From positions 3,968,001-4,032,000 of the forward strand of contig NZ_CP041203.1 of assembly GCF_008033115.1 (NCBI RefSeq): a stretch of 64,000 nt of DNA. Reading direction: 5' to 3'. Numbering within the stretch: position 1 is the stretch's first letter; each line of letters opens with the position of its first letter. Origin of the DNA: Cellulomonas sp. Y8 (GTDB taxonomy: Bacteria > Actinomycetota > Actinomycetes > Actinomycetales > Cellulomonadaceae). Positions 18,171-27,192 of this stretch are shown in pieces. Position numbers and translations under genes: made by a program. The notes beneath the pieces were generated by a model. The model saw nothing but the letters and a program-made list of their open reading frames with translations, searched no databases and was not told where the DNA came from.

Positions 18171-19646
18171 CTAGGCCTGCCCGGGGTCCTCCGCGGGGCC
18201 GGCGTCCTCCAGCTCCGCCCCGTCGGGCCCGAGCGCGCCGACCAGCTCGACCTCCTCCGTCGCCGGGTCCAGCCAGATCTGCCGGCCGGGCCCGGTCGCG
18301 GCGGTCTCGAACCGGACGGCGACCCGGCCGTCGTCGCGCGCCTTCACGACCCAGCCCCGGCCGTGCGCCGGGTGCCGGACGTCGAGCCCGGGGGCGGCGT
18401 CCTCGGCGCGGAGCCGGCCGCGGCGGCGCCGGGCCACGGGGCGGAGCGCGTCGGGGTCGGCGGTGCCGAGGTCGGCCCCGGTGCCCTCGGAGGCCGGCGT
18501 GCCCGCGCCCGGCGCGCCCGGGCCGGCCGCGTCGAGGGGCCCCGCCAGGTCCAGCATCAGCTGCGCGTGCTCCGACAGGCCGCTGAACGCCACCCCGAGC
18601 AGCCGCACCGGCTCGGCCAGCTCCACCAGGTCCAGCGCCCGTGCAGCCGCCTCGTGCAGCGCCGCCCGGTCCGCGGTCGGCGACGGCAGGGACACCGCGC
18701 GGGTCACGGTGCTGAAACCGGCGAACCGCACCTTCGCCGTCACCGTGCGGGCCGCGCCGCCGTGCCGCTCCAGGCGGGTGTAGGCCTGGTCGACGACCGC
18801 CGGCAGCTGCGCCGCGACCTCGGCCCGGCCGTGCAGGTCCCGCTCGAACGTGTGCTCGGCGCCGGCGGACTTCCGCTCCCGGGTCTCGGCCACGGGCCGG
18901 TCGTCCCAACCGCGCGCGACCCGGAACAGGTTCGACCCGGCGGCCTCGCCCAGCACCATCGTCAGGGTGTCGAGCGGCTGCCCGCGCAGGTCCTCGACGG
19001 TGCGCACGCCGATCTTCTCCAGCCGCTCCGCGGACACCGGCCCGACGCCCCACAGCGACCGCACCGGCATCGGGAGCAGGAACGCGTCCTCGTCCTCGGG
19101 CGCGACCACCACGACCCCCGCGGGCTTGGCGGCCGCGGAGGCGAGCTTCGCGACGAGCTTGGACCGGCCCATCCCGACGGACACCGGCACACCGGCGAGC
19201 TCGACCGCGCGCTCCCGCAGGTCCCGGGCGACCCCGGGCCAGCCGTCGGGGCCGGGACGCACGGCGCCGAGGTCGGCGAACGCCTCGTCGATGCTCAGCG
19301 GCTCGACCGCGTCCGACCGCTCGCGCAGCGCCGCCATGATCCGCGCCGAGTACGCGGTGTACGCGTCGAACCGGGGGACCACGACGGTCGCCTGCGGGCA
19401 CGCGCGCCGGGCGCTCGCCATCGACATGGCGGACCGCACGCCCATCGCCCGGGCCTCGTAGGACGCGGCGGCGACCACCCCGCGCGGCCCGGTCCCGCCG
19501 ACCAGCACCGGGCGCCCGCGCAGCGAGGGGCGCTGCGCCTGCTCGACCGACGCGAAGAAGGCGTCCGCGTCCAGGTGCGCGATGCTCGGCTCGGTGCGCA
19601 GGCGCGGGGCCGTCACCTCGCTGCTCACCGGGCCATGCTGCCGCAC
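18171..19646 (-). CDS. dinB: DNA polymerase IV (Y-family) with C-terminal extension
   Basis: A translesion polymerase of 491 residues (GTG at 19646; a second in-frame GTG at 19628 is equally possible, no clear ribosome site). The palm motifs HLDADAFFASVEQ and SIDEAF carry the catalytic acids; GIGRSK-like region and helix-hairpin-helix (WGVGPVSAERLEKIGVRTVEDL) are present. Beyond the little finger the last 71 residues (421-491, from LDVRHPAHGRGWVVKARDDG) form a small beta domain seen in some actinobacterial DinX-type polymerases. It copies damaged DNA with low fidelity. Confidence 0.94.
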   Translation of the reverse strand: MRQHGPVSSEVTAPRLRTEPSIAHLDADAFFASVEQAQRPSLRGRPVLVGGTGPRGVVAAASYEARAMGVRSAMSMASARRACPQATVVVPRFDAYTAYSARIMAALRERSDAVEPLSIDEAFADLGAVRPGPDGWPGVARDLRERAVELAGVPVSVGMGRSKLVAKLASAAAKPAGVVVVAPEDEDAFLLPMPVRSLWGVGPVSAERLEKIGVRTVEDLRGQPLDTLTMVLGEAAGSNLFRVARGWDDRPVAETRERKSAGAEHTFERDLHGRAEVAAQLPAVVDQAYTRLERHGGAARTVTAKVRFAGFSTVTRAVSLPSPTADRAALHEAAARALDLVELAEPVRLLGVAFSGLSEHAQLMLDLAGPLDAAGPGAPGAGTPASEGTGADLGTADPDALRPVARRRRGRLRAEDAAPGLDVRHPAHGRGWVVKARDDGRVAVRFETAATGPGRQIWLDPATEEVELVGALGPDGAELEDAGPAEDPGQA

Positions 19647-19682
19647 GGCACCGACACGCGCCGCCGCGGCGGTCAGTCCGGC

Positions 19683-20489
19683 TCAGCCGCTCACCGCCCC
19701 CAGCACCTCGACCCGCAGCCGCCCCGCCTCCTGCGTCACCGCGGTGTCGACCCCGAACACCTCTCGCACCACCGCCGGGGTCAGCACGTCACCGGTCGGG
19801 CCGGCCGCGTGCACCCGCCCGTCCCGGAGCACGACCACCCGCTCGCAGTACCGCGCGGCCAGCGCCAGGTCGTGCAGCACGACGACCACCGTCAGGCCGT
19901 CTCCGGCGAGCTGCCCGAGCAGCCCGAGCAGCTCGTGCTGGTGCCGGACGTCGAGGTGGTTCGTCGGCTCGTCGAGCAGCAGGACGGCGGGCTCCTGCGC
20001 GAGGGCCCGGGCGGCGTGCACCCGCTGGCGCTCGCCACCCGACAGCGTGCGCCACAGGCGCCGCCCGGTGCCGGCCATCCCGACGAGGTCCAGGGCCCGG
20101 CCGCACGCCGCGGTGTCGTCCGGCCCGGCGGGGGCGAGCCGTCCCCGGTGCGGCAGCCGGCCGAGCGCGACCACGTCGGCGACCGTCAGGTCGGTGTCGG
20201 CGTCGCTGCTCTGCTCCATGACGGCGAGGGTGCGGGCGCGCTCGCGCCGCGGCACCGCGGCGAGCGGCCGGTCGCCGAGACGCACCTCGCCCGCCTGAGG
20301 CAGCACCGCCCCGGCGAGGGTGTGCAGCAGCGTGGACTTGCCGGAGCCGTTCGGCCCCAGCAGCCCGGTGACGCGCCCGGCGGGCGCGGTGATCGCCAGG
20401 TCGTCGAGGATCGGCGCGGCGCGGCCGCGGACGCGCACGGTCAGGCCGGTGCCGGTCAGGGCCGTGGAGCGGGCGGGGGATCCGGTCAT
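19683..20489 (-). CDS. FecE/HmuV-type ABC transporter ATP-binding protein
   Basis: A 268-residue ATPase. Walker A GPNGSGKST, signature LSGGERQRV, Walker B VLLLDEPTNHLD. Its ATG at 20489 overlaps the permease stop (ATGA, 20486-20489). It powers import of a metal chelate, haem or cobalamin through the FecCD-type permease upstream. It is the last gene of a four-gene operon read leftward from 23299. Confidence 0.92.
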   Translation of the reverse strand: MTGSPARSTALTGTGLTVRVRGRAAPILDDLAITAPAGRVTGLLGPNGSGKSTLLHTLAGAVLPQAGEVRLGDRPLAAVPRRERARTLAVMEQSSDADTDLTVADVVALGRLPHRGRLAPAGPDDTAACGRALDLVGMAGTGRRLWRTLSGGERQRVHAARALAQEPAVLLLDEPTNHLDVRHQHELLGLLGQLAGDGLTVVVVLHDLALAARYCERVVVLRDGRVHAAGPTGDVLTPAVVREVFGVDTAVTQEAGRLRVEVLGAVSG

Positions 20490-21550
20490 GGGCGCTCCCG
20501 GCGGTGCAGGATCACCAGGAACACCGGGACGCCCAGCAGCGCGGTGACCACGCCGGCGGGCAGCTGGCGCGGGGCGAGCGCCGTCCGCGCGACGGCGTCC
20601 GCCAGCATCAGCACGACCGCGCCGCCCACGGCGCTGATCGGCAGCAGCCGGCGGTGCAGCGGCCCCGCGACCGCCCGGACCGCGTGCGGGACGATCAGCC
20701 CGACGAACCCGATGGCGCCCACGCTCGACACGACGACGGCGGTGACCGCCGCGGTCGCGACGAGGGCGACCGTCCGCACCGCCGCGACCGGGACCCCGAG
20801 CGAGGCGGCGGTCCGGGCGCCGAACGCGAACGCGTCCAGGTCGGACGCGACGAGCCGCAGCACCACGAGGGCGACGGCGGTGACGACCGCGCACAGGACG
20901 ACGGCCGGCCACCGCGCCGCGGCGAGCGAGCCGGTGAGCCAGTACGTGAGCCCGCGCGCCGCGTCGGCGTCGCCCCAGCCGAGCAGCACCAGCGAGGTCA
21001 CGGCCGCGAACAGCTGGCCGACGACCACCCCGGTCAGCACGAGCCGGCCGGAGCCCGTGGTGCCGCGGCCGAGCAGGAGCAGCACCAGCCCAAACGCCGC
21101 GAGCCCGCCGACCAGCGCGCCGCCCGCGAGCGAGACCGTCCCCGTGCCCAGGCCGGTGACCAGCACCAGCACGGCGCCCGTCGACGCGCCGGAGGAGATG
21201 CCCAGCAGGTACGGCTCGGCGAGGGCGTTCCGGGTCACGGCCTGCAGCACCGCGCCGCACACGGCGAGCCCGGCCCCGGCCACCGCCGCGAGCAGCACCC
21301 GCGGCGCGCGCAGCTCCCACACCACCGAGTCGGTCAGCGGGGGGAGCGGCGCGACCGGGAGGCCGAGGTGCCCGGCGAGCGACCGCGCGGTCTCGCCCCA
21401 GGTGATGTCCCCGCCGCCGACCCCGACCGCGGCGAACGCGACGACCGCGAGCAGCAGCGCCGCACCGGCCGTCGTGGCCGCGGGCGGGGCGAGAGCGGTG
21501 AGCCCCGCGCGCGCCGCCAGGTCAGCGCTGCGCGAGGACGACGTAGTCAT
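20486..21550 (-). CDS. FecCD/BtuC-family ABC permease
   Basis: A 354-residue permease with about ten membrane helices. Typical features are ELRAPRVLLAAVAGAGLAVCGAVLQAVTRNALAEPYLLGISSGAS and FVGLIVPHAVRAVAGPLHRRLLPISA (quoted only as the known BtuC signature regions). It forms the homodimeric channel for siderophore, haem or vitamin B12 type substrates. Its start lies 29 bp inside the 3' end of the methyltransferase gene, which ties the two translationally. Confidence 0.9.
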   Translation of the reverse strand: MTTSSSRSADLAARAGLTALAPPAATTAGAALLLAVVAFAAVGVGGGDITWGETARSLAGHLGLPVAPLPPLTDSVVWELRAPRVLLAAVAGAGLAVCGAVLQAVTRNALAEPYLLGISSGASTGAVLVLVTGLGTGTVSLAGGALVGGLAAFGLVLLLLGRGTTGSGRLVLTGVVVGQLFAAVTSLVLLGWGDADAARGLTYWLTGSLAAARWPAVVLCAVVTAVALVVLRLVASDLDAFAFGARTAASLGVPVAAVRTVALVATAAVTAVVVSSVGAIGFVGLIVPHAVRAVAGPLHRRLLPISAVGGAVVLMLADAVARTALAPRQLPAGVVTALLGVPVFLVILHRRERP

Positions 21551-22283
21551 CGAGGTGCTGCCACACGGGTCCCGCCTCGCGGAACTGCGCCGCGCGCAGG
21601 GCGGCCACGTGGAAGTCGAGCCCGAGGTCCGGGTTCGGCGGCCGGTCGGCGTAGCGCCGCTCGCGCTCCGGGGCCAGGGGCGCGAAGTGCGGGTGCGCCA
21701 CGAGCTCCGCGAACCAGGCGTCCCAGGTCAGCGCGCCTGCGGCGTGGTCGCGGGCCTGGGTCGCGGCGTCGTCGCGTCGGCCGAGCTCCTCGAACAGCGG
21801 GCGGCCGGACGGCTGGCGCAGGTGGTCGGCGTTGAGCAGCACGCCGCCGGGCTGGAGGACGTCCGCCGCGTCGCGGTAGACCCGGGCCAGCACGTCGGCG
21901 GGCAGCCAGTGCAGGGCGGTCGACGACAGCACCGCGTGCGGGCGCCGGCCGCCGAGGACGCGCGTCCAGGTCGGGTCCCACAGGTCGGCCTCGTGGAGCT
22001 CGACGCGGTCGCCGTGGCCCGCCAGCGCCTGGCGACCGAGCTCGACGAGCAGCGGGTCGAGGTCGACCGCCACGCAGGTCATCCCGGGGAACCGGTCGAG
22101 CACGCGGGCGGAGACGGAGCCGGGGCCGCAGGCGAGGTCGACCACCAGGGCGCCGGCCGGCGCGGTCTCGGCGAGCACGTCGAGCATCACGGCGAACCGG
22201 TCCTCGCGCCGGTTGATGTAGGCCGCCTGCTGGCGGTCCCAGGCCGCGAGGTGCGCGCGCGACCAGTCGGCGACGGCGGTCAC
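21522..22283 (-). CDS. Class I SAM-dependent methyltransferase inside an ABC importer operon
   Basis: A 253-residue methyltransferase. The GTG at 22283 overlaps the stop of the binding-protein gene (GTGA 22280-22283). SAM motif I is VVDLACGPGSVSARVL, motif II AVDLDPLLVELG, followed by VELHEADLWDPTW and LQPGGVLLNADHL. It is cytoplasmic. Its position between the binding protein and permease genes, overlapping both, is unusual for an importer and suggests it acts on the imported ligand or on a metal carrier made by the cell. The substrate is unknown. Confidence 0.85.
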   Translation of the reverse strand: MTAVADWSRAHLAAWDRQQAAYINRREDRFAVMLDVLAETAPAGALVVDLACGPGSVSARVLDRFPGMTCVAVDLDPLLVELGRQALAGHGDRVELHEADLWDPTWTRVLGGRRPHAVLSSTALHWLPADVLARVYRDAADVLQPGGVLLNADHLRQPSGRPLFEELGRRDDAATQARDHAAGALTWDAWFAELVAHPHFAPLAPERERRYADRPPNPDLGLDFHVAALRAAQFREAGPVWQHLDDYVVLAQR

Positions 22284-23299
22284 CGGTCCACCCCCGCGAA
22301 CCCGACGAGCGCGCCGGACAGCGTCGCGAGCGCGTCGATGCTGCGGACGGACGGGTCCATCTCCGTCGCCGGGATCGCCACGAGCCGGTCGTCCCGCACC
22401 GCGGAGAGCTGCGCAGTCACCGCGTCGGCGCGCAGCTGGGCGGTCTTGTCGGCGGCGCTGTCGCCCGCCAGGCCGCGGGACAGGTCCGCGAGCACCAGGA
22501 CGTCCGGGTCGCGCTGGGCGATCGCGTCCCAGCTCGTCTCGGCCCACTGCGCGTCCAGGTCGTCGAACGCGTTGCTCGCGCCGGCGAGCTCGGTGAGCGT
22601 CTGCGGCAGCCCCGCGCTCCCGGCGACGATCGGCGCGCCGTTGATCGTGGAGTAGATCCACGCCACGTCGAGGCCGCCGGCGTCGGGCGCGGCCGCGGCG
22701 ACCTCGTCGAGCACCGCGCGCTGGTCCGCGACGAGCTCCGCGCCCCGGTCCTCCACGCCGAACAGCGTCGCGAGGTCGGTGACCTCGGCGAAGATCTGCT
22801 CGAACCCGACCTCGTCCGCGACGAGCGCGTGGTCCTCGCAGTCGTTCGCCGACAGGTAGGCCGGGACGCCGAGGTCCGTCAGCTCCGCCCGTGCGCCGAC
22901 CCCGTCCGCGGCGAACGCGGACGCGCGCATCGAGTAGACGAAGTCCGGCGCGGTCTCCCGCAGCTGCTCCGCGGTCGGGTACTGGTCGGCCAGCACGGGA
23001 ACCGCGGCGTACGCCTCGGCGTACGCGGGGGCGACCGCGTCGGTGAGGTACGCGGTGCCGGCCATCCGGTCGCCGAGGCCCAGCGCGAGCAGCAGCTCGG
23101 TGGCGCCCTGCTCGAGCGTCACCGCTCGCTCCGGGGGCGCGGTCACCGTGAGGTCGAGGCCGCAGCTGGTCAGGGTGGCCCCGTCGGTGGCGTCGGGGGC
23201 GTCGGACGGCGCGGCGGCCGGGTCGGCAGGGGCCGCGCACCCGGCGACCGCGACGGCGACCGCGAGGGCCATCGCAGTGGGAATGAGAATCGTTCGCAT
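22280..23299 (-). CDS. Substrate-binding lipoprotein of metal/siderophore-type ABC importer
   Basis: A 339-residue lipoprotein: signal peptide with lipobox AVAGCAAP, then a type III (TroA/FecB/BtuF-like) binding fold (GATELLLALGLGDRMAGTAYLTD; DFVYSMRASAF; WDAIAQRDPDVLVLAD). It captures the ligand outside the membrane and hands it to the FecCD permease encoded two genes down. The ATG at 23299 lies at the end of an inverted repeat (23283-23299), a likely operator. Whether the ligand is iron-siderophore, haem, cobalamin or another chelate cannot be told. Confidence 0.88.
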   Translation of the reverse strand: MRTILIPTAMALAVAVAVAGCAAPADPAAAPSDAPDATDGATLTSCGLDLTVTAPPERAVTLEQGATELLLALGLGDRMAGTAYLTDAVAPAYAEAYAAVPVLADQYPTAEQLRETAPDFVYSMRASAFAADGVGARAELTDLGVPAYLSANDCEDHALVADEVGFEQIFAEVTDLATLFGVEDRGAELVADQRAVLDEVAAAAPDAGGLDVAWIYSTINGAPIVAGSAGLPQTLTELAGASNAFDDLDAQWAETSWDAIAQRDPDVLVLADLSRGLAGDSAADKTAQLRADAVTAQLSAVRDDRLVAIPATEMDPSVRSIDALATLSGALVGFAGVDR

Positions 23300-23304
23300 A
23301 TGCG
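23283..23304 (-). promoter_or_regulatory. Candidate metal-regulator operator overlapping the importer start codon
   Basis: Plus-strand ATGAGAATCGTTCGCAT (23283-23299) is an inverted repeat with 7-nt arms (6 of 7 pairs) around TCG, resembling Fur-superfamily (Fur/Zur) boxes, and it covers the first codons of the binding-protein gene. The perfect palindrome CGCATATGCG (23295-23304) overlaps it. Binding here would block initiation of the whole operon. Assignment to a particular regulator is inference. Confidence 0.4.
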
Positions 23305-23391
23305 GAATCCTACGTCCTCCCGACAGGTGCCCGGACCGCCGTCGCGGGTGCAGGATGGGCCCACCGACGGCCGCGACCCCGGGGAGGACCC

Positions 23392-24075
23392 GTGCAGCTC
23401 CTGCTCACGTCCGGCGGCGTCACCAACCCCAGCATCCGCGCCGCGCTCGACCGCCTGCTGCCCCGGCCGATGGCCGAGTGCCGCGCCCTCGTCGTCCCGA
23501 CCGCCCAGTGGGGCCACCCGCTCTGCGGGCCCGGCTCGGTGCGGGGTCTCGTCGCGGCCGAGCCGGGGTTCGAGCACCTCACCGGGCTCGGCTGGGCGTC
23601 GCTCGGGGTGCTCGAGCTGACCGCGCTGCCGACGATCGGCGCCGAGCGCTGGGCGCCGTGGGTGCGGGACGCCGACGTGCTGCTGGTGGACGGTGGTGAC
23701 GCCACCTACCTCGCGCACTGGGTGCGGGAGTCCGGGCTGGCGGACCTGCTCCCGGGCCTGCCCGACCTGGTGTGGGTCGGCGTCAGCGCCGGGAGCATGG
23801 TCATGGCGCCGCGGATCGGCGAGATGTTCGTCGAGTGGGCCGACGCCCCGGACGACAGCGCCCTCGGGGTCGTGCCGTTCGCGATCTTCCCGCACCTGGA
23901 CGCGTTCCCGACGAACACGAGGGCGGCCGCGGAGCGGTGGGCGGCCGGCTTGGGCGGGGTGCCGGCCTACGCGATCGACGAGCAGACGGCGATCGTCGTC
24001 GCCGACGGGACGGTCGAGGTGGTGTCCGAGGGGGAGTGGGCGCGGCTCGGCGGCGCGGGGGAGGAGCGGCGATGA
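23392..24075 (+). CDS. Peptidase E / S51-like class I glutamine-amidotransferase-fold hydrolase
   Basis: A 227-residue protein with GTG start at 23392 preceded by GGGGAGGA. It begins MQLLLTSGG and has the nucleophile elbow VGVSAGSMVM, the S51 serine motif, plus a mid-protein DVLLVDGGDATYL. Peptidase E cleaves Asp-X dipeptides or cyanophycin fragments; divergent members have other roles. It is cytoplasmic. The following PIN gene overlaps its stop by 4 bp. Confidence 0.85.
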   Translation: MQLLLTSGGVTNPSIRAALDRLLPRPMAECRALVVPTAQWGHPLCGPGSVRGLVAAEPGFEHLTGLGWASLGVLELTALPTIGAERWAPWVRDADVLLVDGGDATYLAHWVRESGLADLLPGLPDLVWVGVSAGSMVMAPRIGEMFVEWADAPDDSALGVVPFAIFPHLDAFPTNTRAAAERWAAGLGGVPAYAIDEQTAIVVADGTVEVVSEGEWARLGGAGEERR

Positions 24076-24482
24076 CGCGCTTCGCGATCGACGCCCCGAC
24101 GGCCGTGCGCCTGGTCGAGGAGGGGTTCGTCGTGCCGGACGGGCACCAGCTGGTCGCCCCGAACCTGCTCCGCTCGGAGGCGATGGACCTGCTCTACCGC
24201 GCCGTCCGCGCCGAGGCCCTCGACGCGGCGCGGGCCGAGCGGCTGCTCGACGGGCTGACGACGATGCGCGTGCGGCTGCTCGGCGACCGGGTCTCCCGCG
24301 CCGTCGCGTGGCGGATCGCCACCGAGCACGGCTGGGACGACGTCGCGCCGGCGGAGTACGTCGCGGTCGCCCGGCTGCAGGCGGACGTGCTCGTCGCGTC
24401 GGACGCGGATCTCGTCGCCCGGGCGCGGGGCCTCGTCGAGCTCGCCCCGGTCGAGGACCTGCTCGCGGTGCGGGCCCCGTAG
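24072..24482 (+). CDS. PIN-domain-like protein
   Basis: A 136-residue PIN-fold protein with an ATGA overlap to the peptidase E gene. Acidic residues are positioned as in PIN nucleases: D7 (FAIDAPT), E in NLLRSEAMDLLY, and D in RLQADVLVASDADL. VapC toxins share the fold, but there is no small antitoxin gene beside it, and the partner here is a peptidase, so a classic toxin-antitoxin role is doubtful. It is probably a chromosomal RNase-type protein of unknown target. Confidence 0.75.
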   Translation: MTRFAIDAPTAVRLVEEGFVVPDGHQLVAPNLLRSEAMDLLYRAVRAEALDAARAERLLDGLTTMRVRLLGDRVSRAVAWRIATEHGWDDVAPAEYVAVARLQADVLVASDADLVARARGLVELAPVEDLLAVRAP

Positions 24483-24516
24483 GTCCACGCGGCGGCCCCG
24501 GCCGGGATCCCGCCGG

Positions 24517-25932
24517 TCAGCGCAGCAGCACCATCTCCCGCCCGTCGGAGCCGTAGCCGTACAGCGCCCCGTCCCACGACCACAGGAACTCGACCCCGTC
24601 CGGGAGCGGCGTGGTCCAGGCGCGGCGCCCGGACCCGAGGTCGTAGGCCGAGAGCACCAGGTCGGCGGTGCCGTCCTCGCGCTCGGCGCGGAGCAGGTGC
24701 CGGCCGTCGGTCATCAGCCCCGTGCCGTCGACGGGCGGCGCGGTGACGCTCCAGCGCTCGGCCCCGGTGAGCGCGTCGACGGCCCAGACGGCGCCCAGGT
24801 CGGTGCCGTAGAGCACGCCGTCCAGGAGGAGGTAGCCGCTGCGGGGACCCGTCTCCGCGGGACGCTCCCACAGCGTCCGCCCGGTCGCGGCCTCCACCCC
24901 GCGCACGACGCCCCCCGACCCGTCGGGCGCGGAGACGGGCTGGATGCCGGGCGCGGACCCGTCGTCGGGCGACAGGTACAGCGGGTAGCCGTCGAGCGTC
25001 GCGGTCGCGCTGCCGTCCGGCCCGAGCAGGCGCAGCGCGCCCGTCGTCGGCACGGCCACCAGCGCGTCGCCGCGCGCCGCGTACAGCGCGCCGGCGTCCG
25101 CCTCGATCCGGCCGTCCGCGGGGTCGACCGCCCAGGTGGCGGCGGTGCCCTGGACGATCACGTGCCCACCGGCGGAGGCGAGCCAGCCGCTCCAGAAGGA
25201 CGGGTCGACGGGGTCGTCGATCTCGGTGCGCCACCGCTCCGTGCCGCCGACGTCGCTGCCCGTCAGGACGAGGCCGTCGCCGCGGCGGACCCCGACGACG
25301 AGCACGTCCCCGACGACCGTCGCCTCGGCGCCGGGCTCCAGCTCCCGGGCGCCGGCGACCGCGCGGGCGGCGAGGTCGACCTCGACGAGCCGCGTGGTGA
25401 CCGGGCCTCCGTCACCCGCGGGGCCGTCGGTGACGGCGCACCACAGCGTCGCCGCGGGGGCGTCGGCGCCGGAGGTGCACGACGCGCTGCGCGTGTACCC
25501 GTCCTCGGTCACCAGCACCCCGATCTCGGCGCGCCACTGCTCCTCGCCGGTGCCCGGGTCCAGCGCCACCACCGCGGCGGGCTCGCCGCTGCCCGGCGTC
25601 AGCACGCCCGCGATCAGCCCGTCCGCGGTGCGGGTCCCGGACATCAGCAGTCCCATGGCGTCGCCCGTGCCCCACGGCGTCGCCTCCAGGGGAGCGGTGA
25701 CGGTCTCGGCGAGGACGCCCGGCGTGCTGCGGAAGCGGTCCGCCGCGGCCTCGTCCCGGCGGTCGGCGACCACCTGGGCCGCGACGAGCGCCAGGACCAC
25801 CGCGACCGGCGCCGGCCACCAGCGGCGCAGCAGCGCGCGGGCGCGGGCGGCGGTGAGCGACGGCGCGACCGGCCCCGGCTGCGGCTCCGTGACGTCGTCG
25901 AGCTGCACCTCGGCCATGCGATCCGCCCCCAT
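24517..25932 (-). CDS. Membrane-anchored PQQ-like beta-propeller protein
   Basis: A 471-residue protein (ATG 25932; a second ATG at 25917 is possible). An acidic cytoplasmic N-terminus and RALLRRWW are followed by one membrane helix (WPAPVAVVLALVAAQVVA), then an extracytoplasmic domain with PQQ/WD-type blades (VALDPGTGEEQWRAEIG; VWAVDALTGAERWSVTA; SAYDLGSGRRAWTTPLP). No catalytic residues for a PQQ dehydrogenase are evident, so it is more likely a scaffold or binding protein. It forms a single-gene unit. Confidence 0.85.
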   Translation of the reverse strand: MGADRMAEVQLDDVTEPQPGPVAPSLTAARARALLRRWWPAPVAVVLALVAAQVVADRRDEAAADRFRSTPGVLAETVTAPLEATPWGTGDAMGLLMSGTRTADGLIAGVLTPGSGEPAAVVALDPGTGEEQWRAEIGVLVTEDGYTRSASCTSGADAPAATLWCAVTDGPAGDGGPVTTRLVEVDLAARAVAGARELEPGAEATVVGDVLVVGVRRGDGLVLTGSDVGGTERWRTEIDDPVDPSFWSGWLASAGGHVIVQGTAATWAVDPADGRIEADAGALYAARGDALVAVPTTGALRLLGPDGSATATLDGYPLYLSPDDGSAPGIQPVSAPDGSGGVVRGVEAATGRTLWERPAETGPRSGYLLLDGVLYGTDLGAVWAVDALTGAERWSVTAPPVDGTGLMTDGRHLLRAEREDGTADLVLSAYDLGSGRRAWTTPLPDGVEFLWSWDGALYGYGSDGREMVLLR

Positions 25933-25997
25933 GACCGGGGACTCTACGGTCGCGCGGGTGGCCGCGAGGCGGTTTCGCGCGACCGGGCCGGGAACGT

Positions 25998-26034
25998 CGC
26001 AGCCCCCTCCCGCGCGGCGCGGGAGGGGGCTGCG
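25998..26034 (-). terminator. Hairpin terminator after the alcohol dehydrogenase gene
   Basis: Arms 25998-26013 and 26019-26034 pair perfectly over 16 bp (core GCAGCCCCCTCCCGC), loop about 5 nt. It lies 17 bp after the stop of the leftward alcohol dehydrogenase gene; no U-tract. Confidence 0.8.
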
Positions 26035-26050
26035 CCGTGGACCCGAGCGC

Positions 26051-27094
26051 TCAGGCCATCGTCGCGACGTCGATGACGAACCGGTACCGCACGTCCGAGC
26101 GCAGCACGCGCTCGTACGCCTCGTTGACGGCGTCGGCCGCGATCAGCTCGGTCTCGGGCGCGATGCCGTGCTCGGCGCAGAAGTCGAGCATCTCCTGCGT
26201 CTCGGCGATGCTGCCGATGCTCGACCCGGCGAACGAGCGGCGGTTGCCGAACAGCGTGAACACCTGGACGGGCAGCGGCTCGCCGGGCGCGCCGACGTTC
26301 ACCAGGGTGCCGTCGAGCCGGAGCAGCGACAGGTAGGCGCCCAGGTCGACGACGGCGGACACCGTGTTGACGATGAGGTCGAAGGTGTTCGCGAGCTCGG
26401 CGAAGGTCGCCGGGTCCTCGGTGGCGTAGTAGTGGTCCGCGCCGAGCTCGAGGCCGTCGGCCTTCTTGCTCAGCGTGCGGGACAGCACGGTGACCTCGGC
26501 GCCCATGGCGTGCGCGAGCTTGACGGCCATGTGGCCGAGGCCGCCCATGCCGACGACCGCCACCTTCTTGCCCGGGCCGGCGCCCCAGTGGGCGAGCGGC
26601 GAGTACGTGGTCACGCCGGCGCACAGCAGCGGCGCGGCCTTGTCGAACGGGATGGCCTCCGGCACGCGGAGGACGAAGTCCTCGTCGACCACCACGTGGG
26701 TCGAGTAGCCGCCCTGCGTGATCGTGCCGTCGCGGTCGGCGGACGCGTAGGTCTGGGTGTTGCCCGCGAGGCAGTACTGCTCCAGCCCGGCGCGGCAGTT
26801 CTCGCACTCGCGGCAGGAGTTGACCATGCAGCCGACGCCGACCCGGTCGCCGACGGCGTGCCGGGTGACCTCGGCGCCGACCTCGGCGACCACGCCGACG
26901 ATCTCGTGCCCGACGACCTGCGGGTAGGTGATGGGGCCCCAGTCGCCCCGGACGGTGTGGATGTCGGAGTGGCAGACGCCGGCGTAGCGGATCTCGATCA
27001 GCACGTCCTTCGGCCCCACGTCGCGGCGCTCGATCGTCACGGGGACGAGCGGCTCGGTCGCGGAGGGGGCGGCGTAGGCGTTGACGGTGAGCAC
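26051..27094 (-). CDS. Zinc-dependent NAD(P)-alcohol dehydrogenase (YahK/AdhA type)
   Basis: A 347-residue medium-chain dehydrogenase; GTG at 27094 with GGGAG upstream. Catalytic zinc ligands are in GVCHSDIH and GHEIVGVV; structural zinc cysteines in [15 protein letters not shown]; the nucleotide-binding motif is [15 protein letters not shown]. The pattern matches cinnamyl-alcohol/aldehyde reductase-type enzymes that interconvert alcohols and aldehydes with NADP(H). A hairpin terminator follows it, so it is a single transcription unit downstream of glnA. Confidence 0.93.
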   Translation of the reverse strand: MLTVNAYAAPSATEPLVPVTIERRDVGPKDVLIEIRYAGVCHSDIHTVRGDWGPITYPQVVGHEIVGVVAEVGAEVTRHAVGDRVGVGCMVNSCRECENCRAGLEQYCLAGNTQTYASADRDGTITQGGYSTHVVVDEDFVLRVPEAIPFDKAAPLLCAGVTTYSPLAHWGAGPGKKVAVVGMGGLGHMAVKLAHAMGAEVTVLSRTLSKKADGLELGADHYYATEDPATFAELANTFDLIVNTVSAVVDLGAYLSLLRLDGTLVNVGAPGEPLPVQVFTLFGNRRSFAGSSIGSIAETQEMLDFCAEHGIAPETELIAADAVNEAYERVLRSDVRYRFVIDVATMA

Positions 27095-27192
27095 AGGACT
27101 CCCAGGGGTGCGAAGAGAGGGGGTGGGGCCGGCGCGGAGGACTCCGGCGGCCGGCTGGGGTCCATTCTCGACCGTCCGGCCCGGGAACGCCA

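Noticed and set aside
17205..22655. A very long open frame (over 1800 codons) on the plus strand
   Set aside because: It runs antisense to dinB and the ABC operon, its translation is Arg/Pro/Ala-rich without any domain, and GC-rich codon bias routinely creates such shadows.
24072..24482. VapC toxin of a toxin-antitoxin pair
   Set aside because: No antitoxin-sized partner with a DNA-binding domain is adjacent; the overlapping gene is a peptidase E. Kept as PIN-like protein only.
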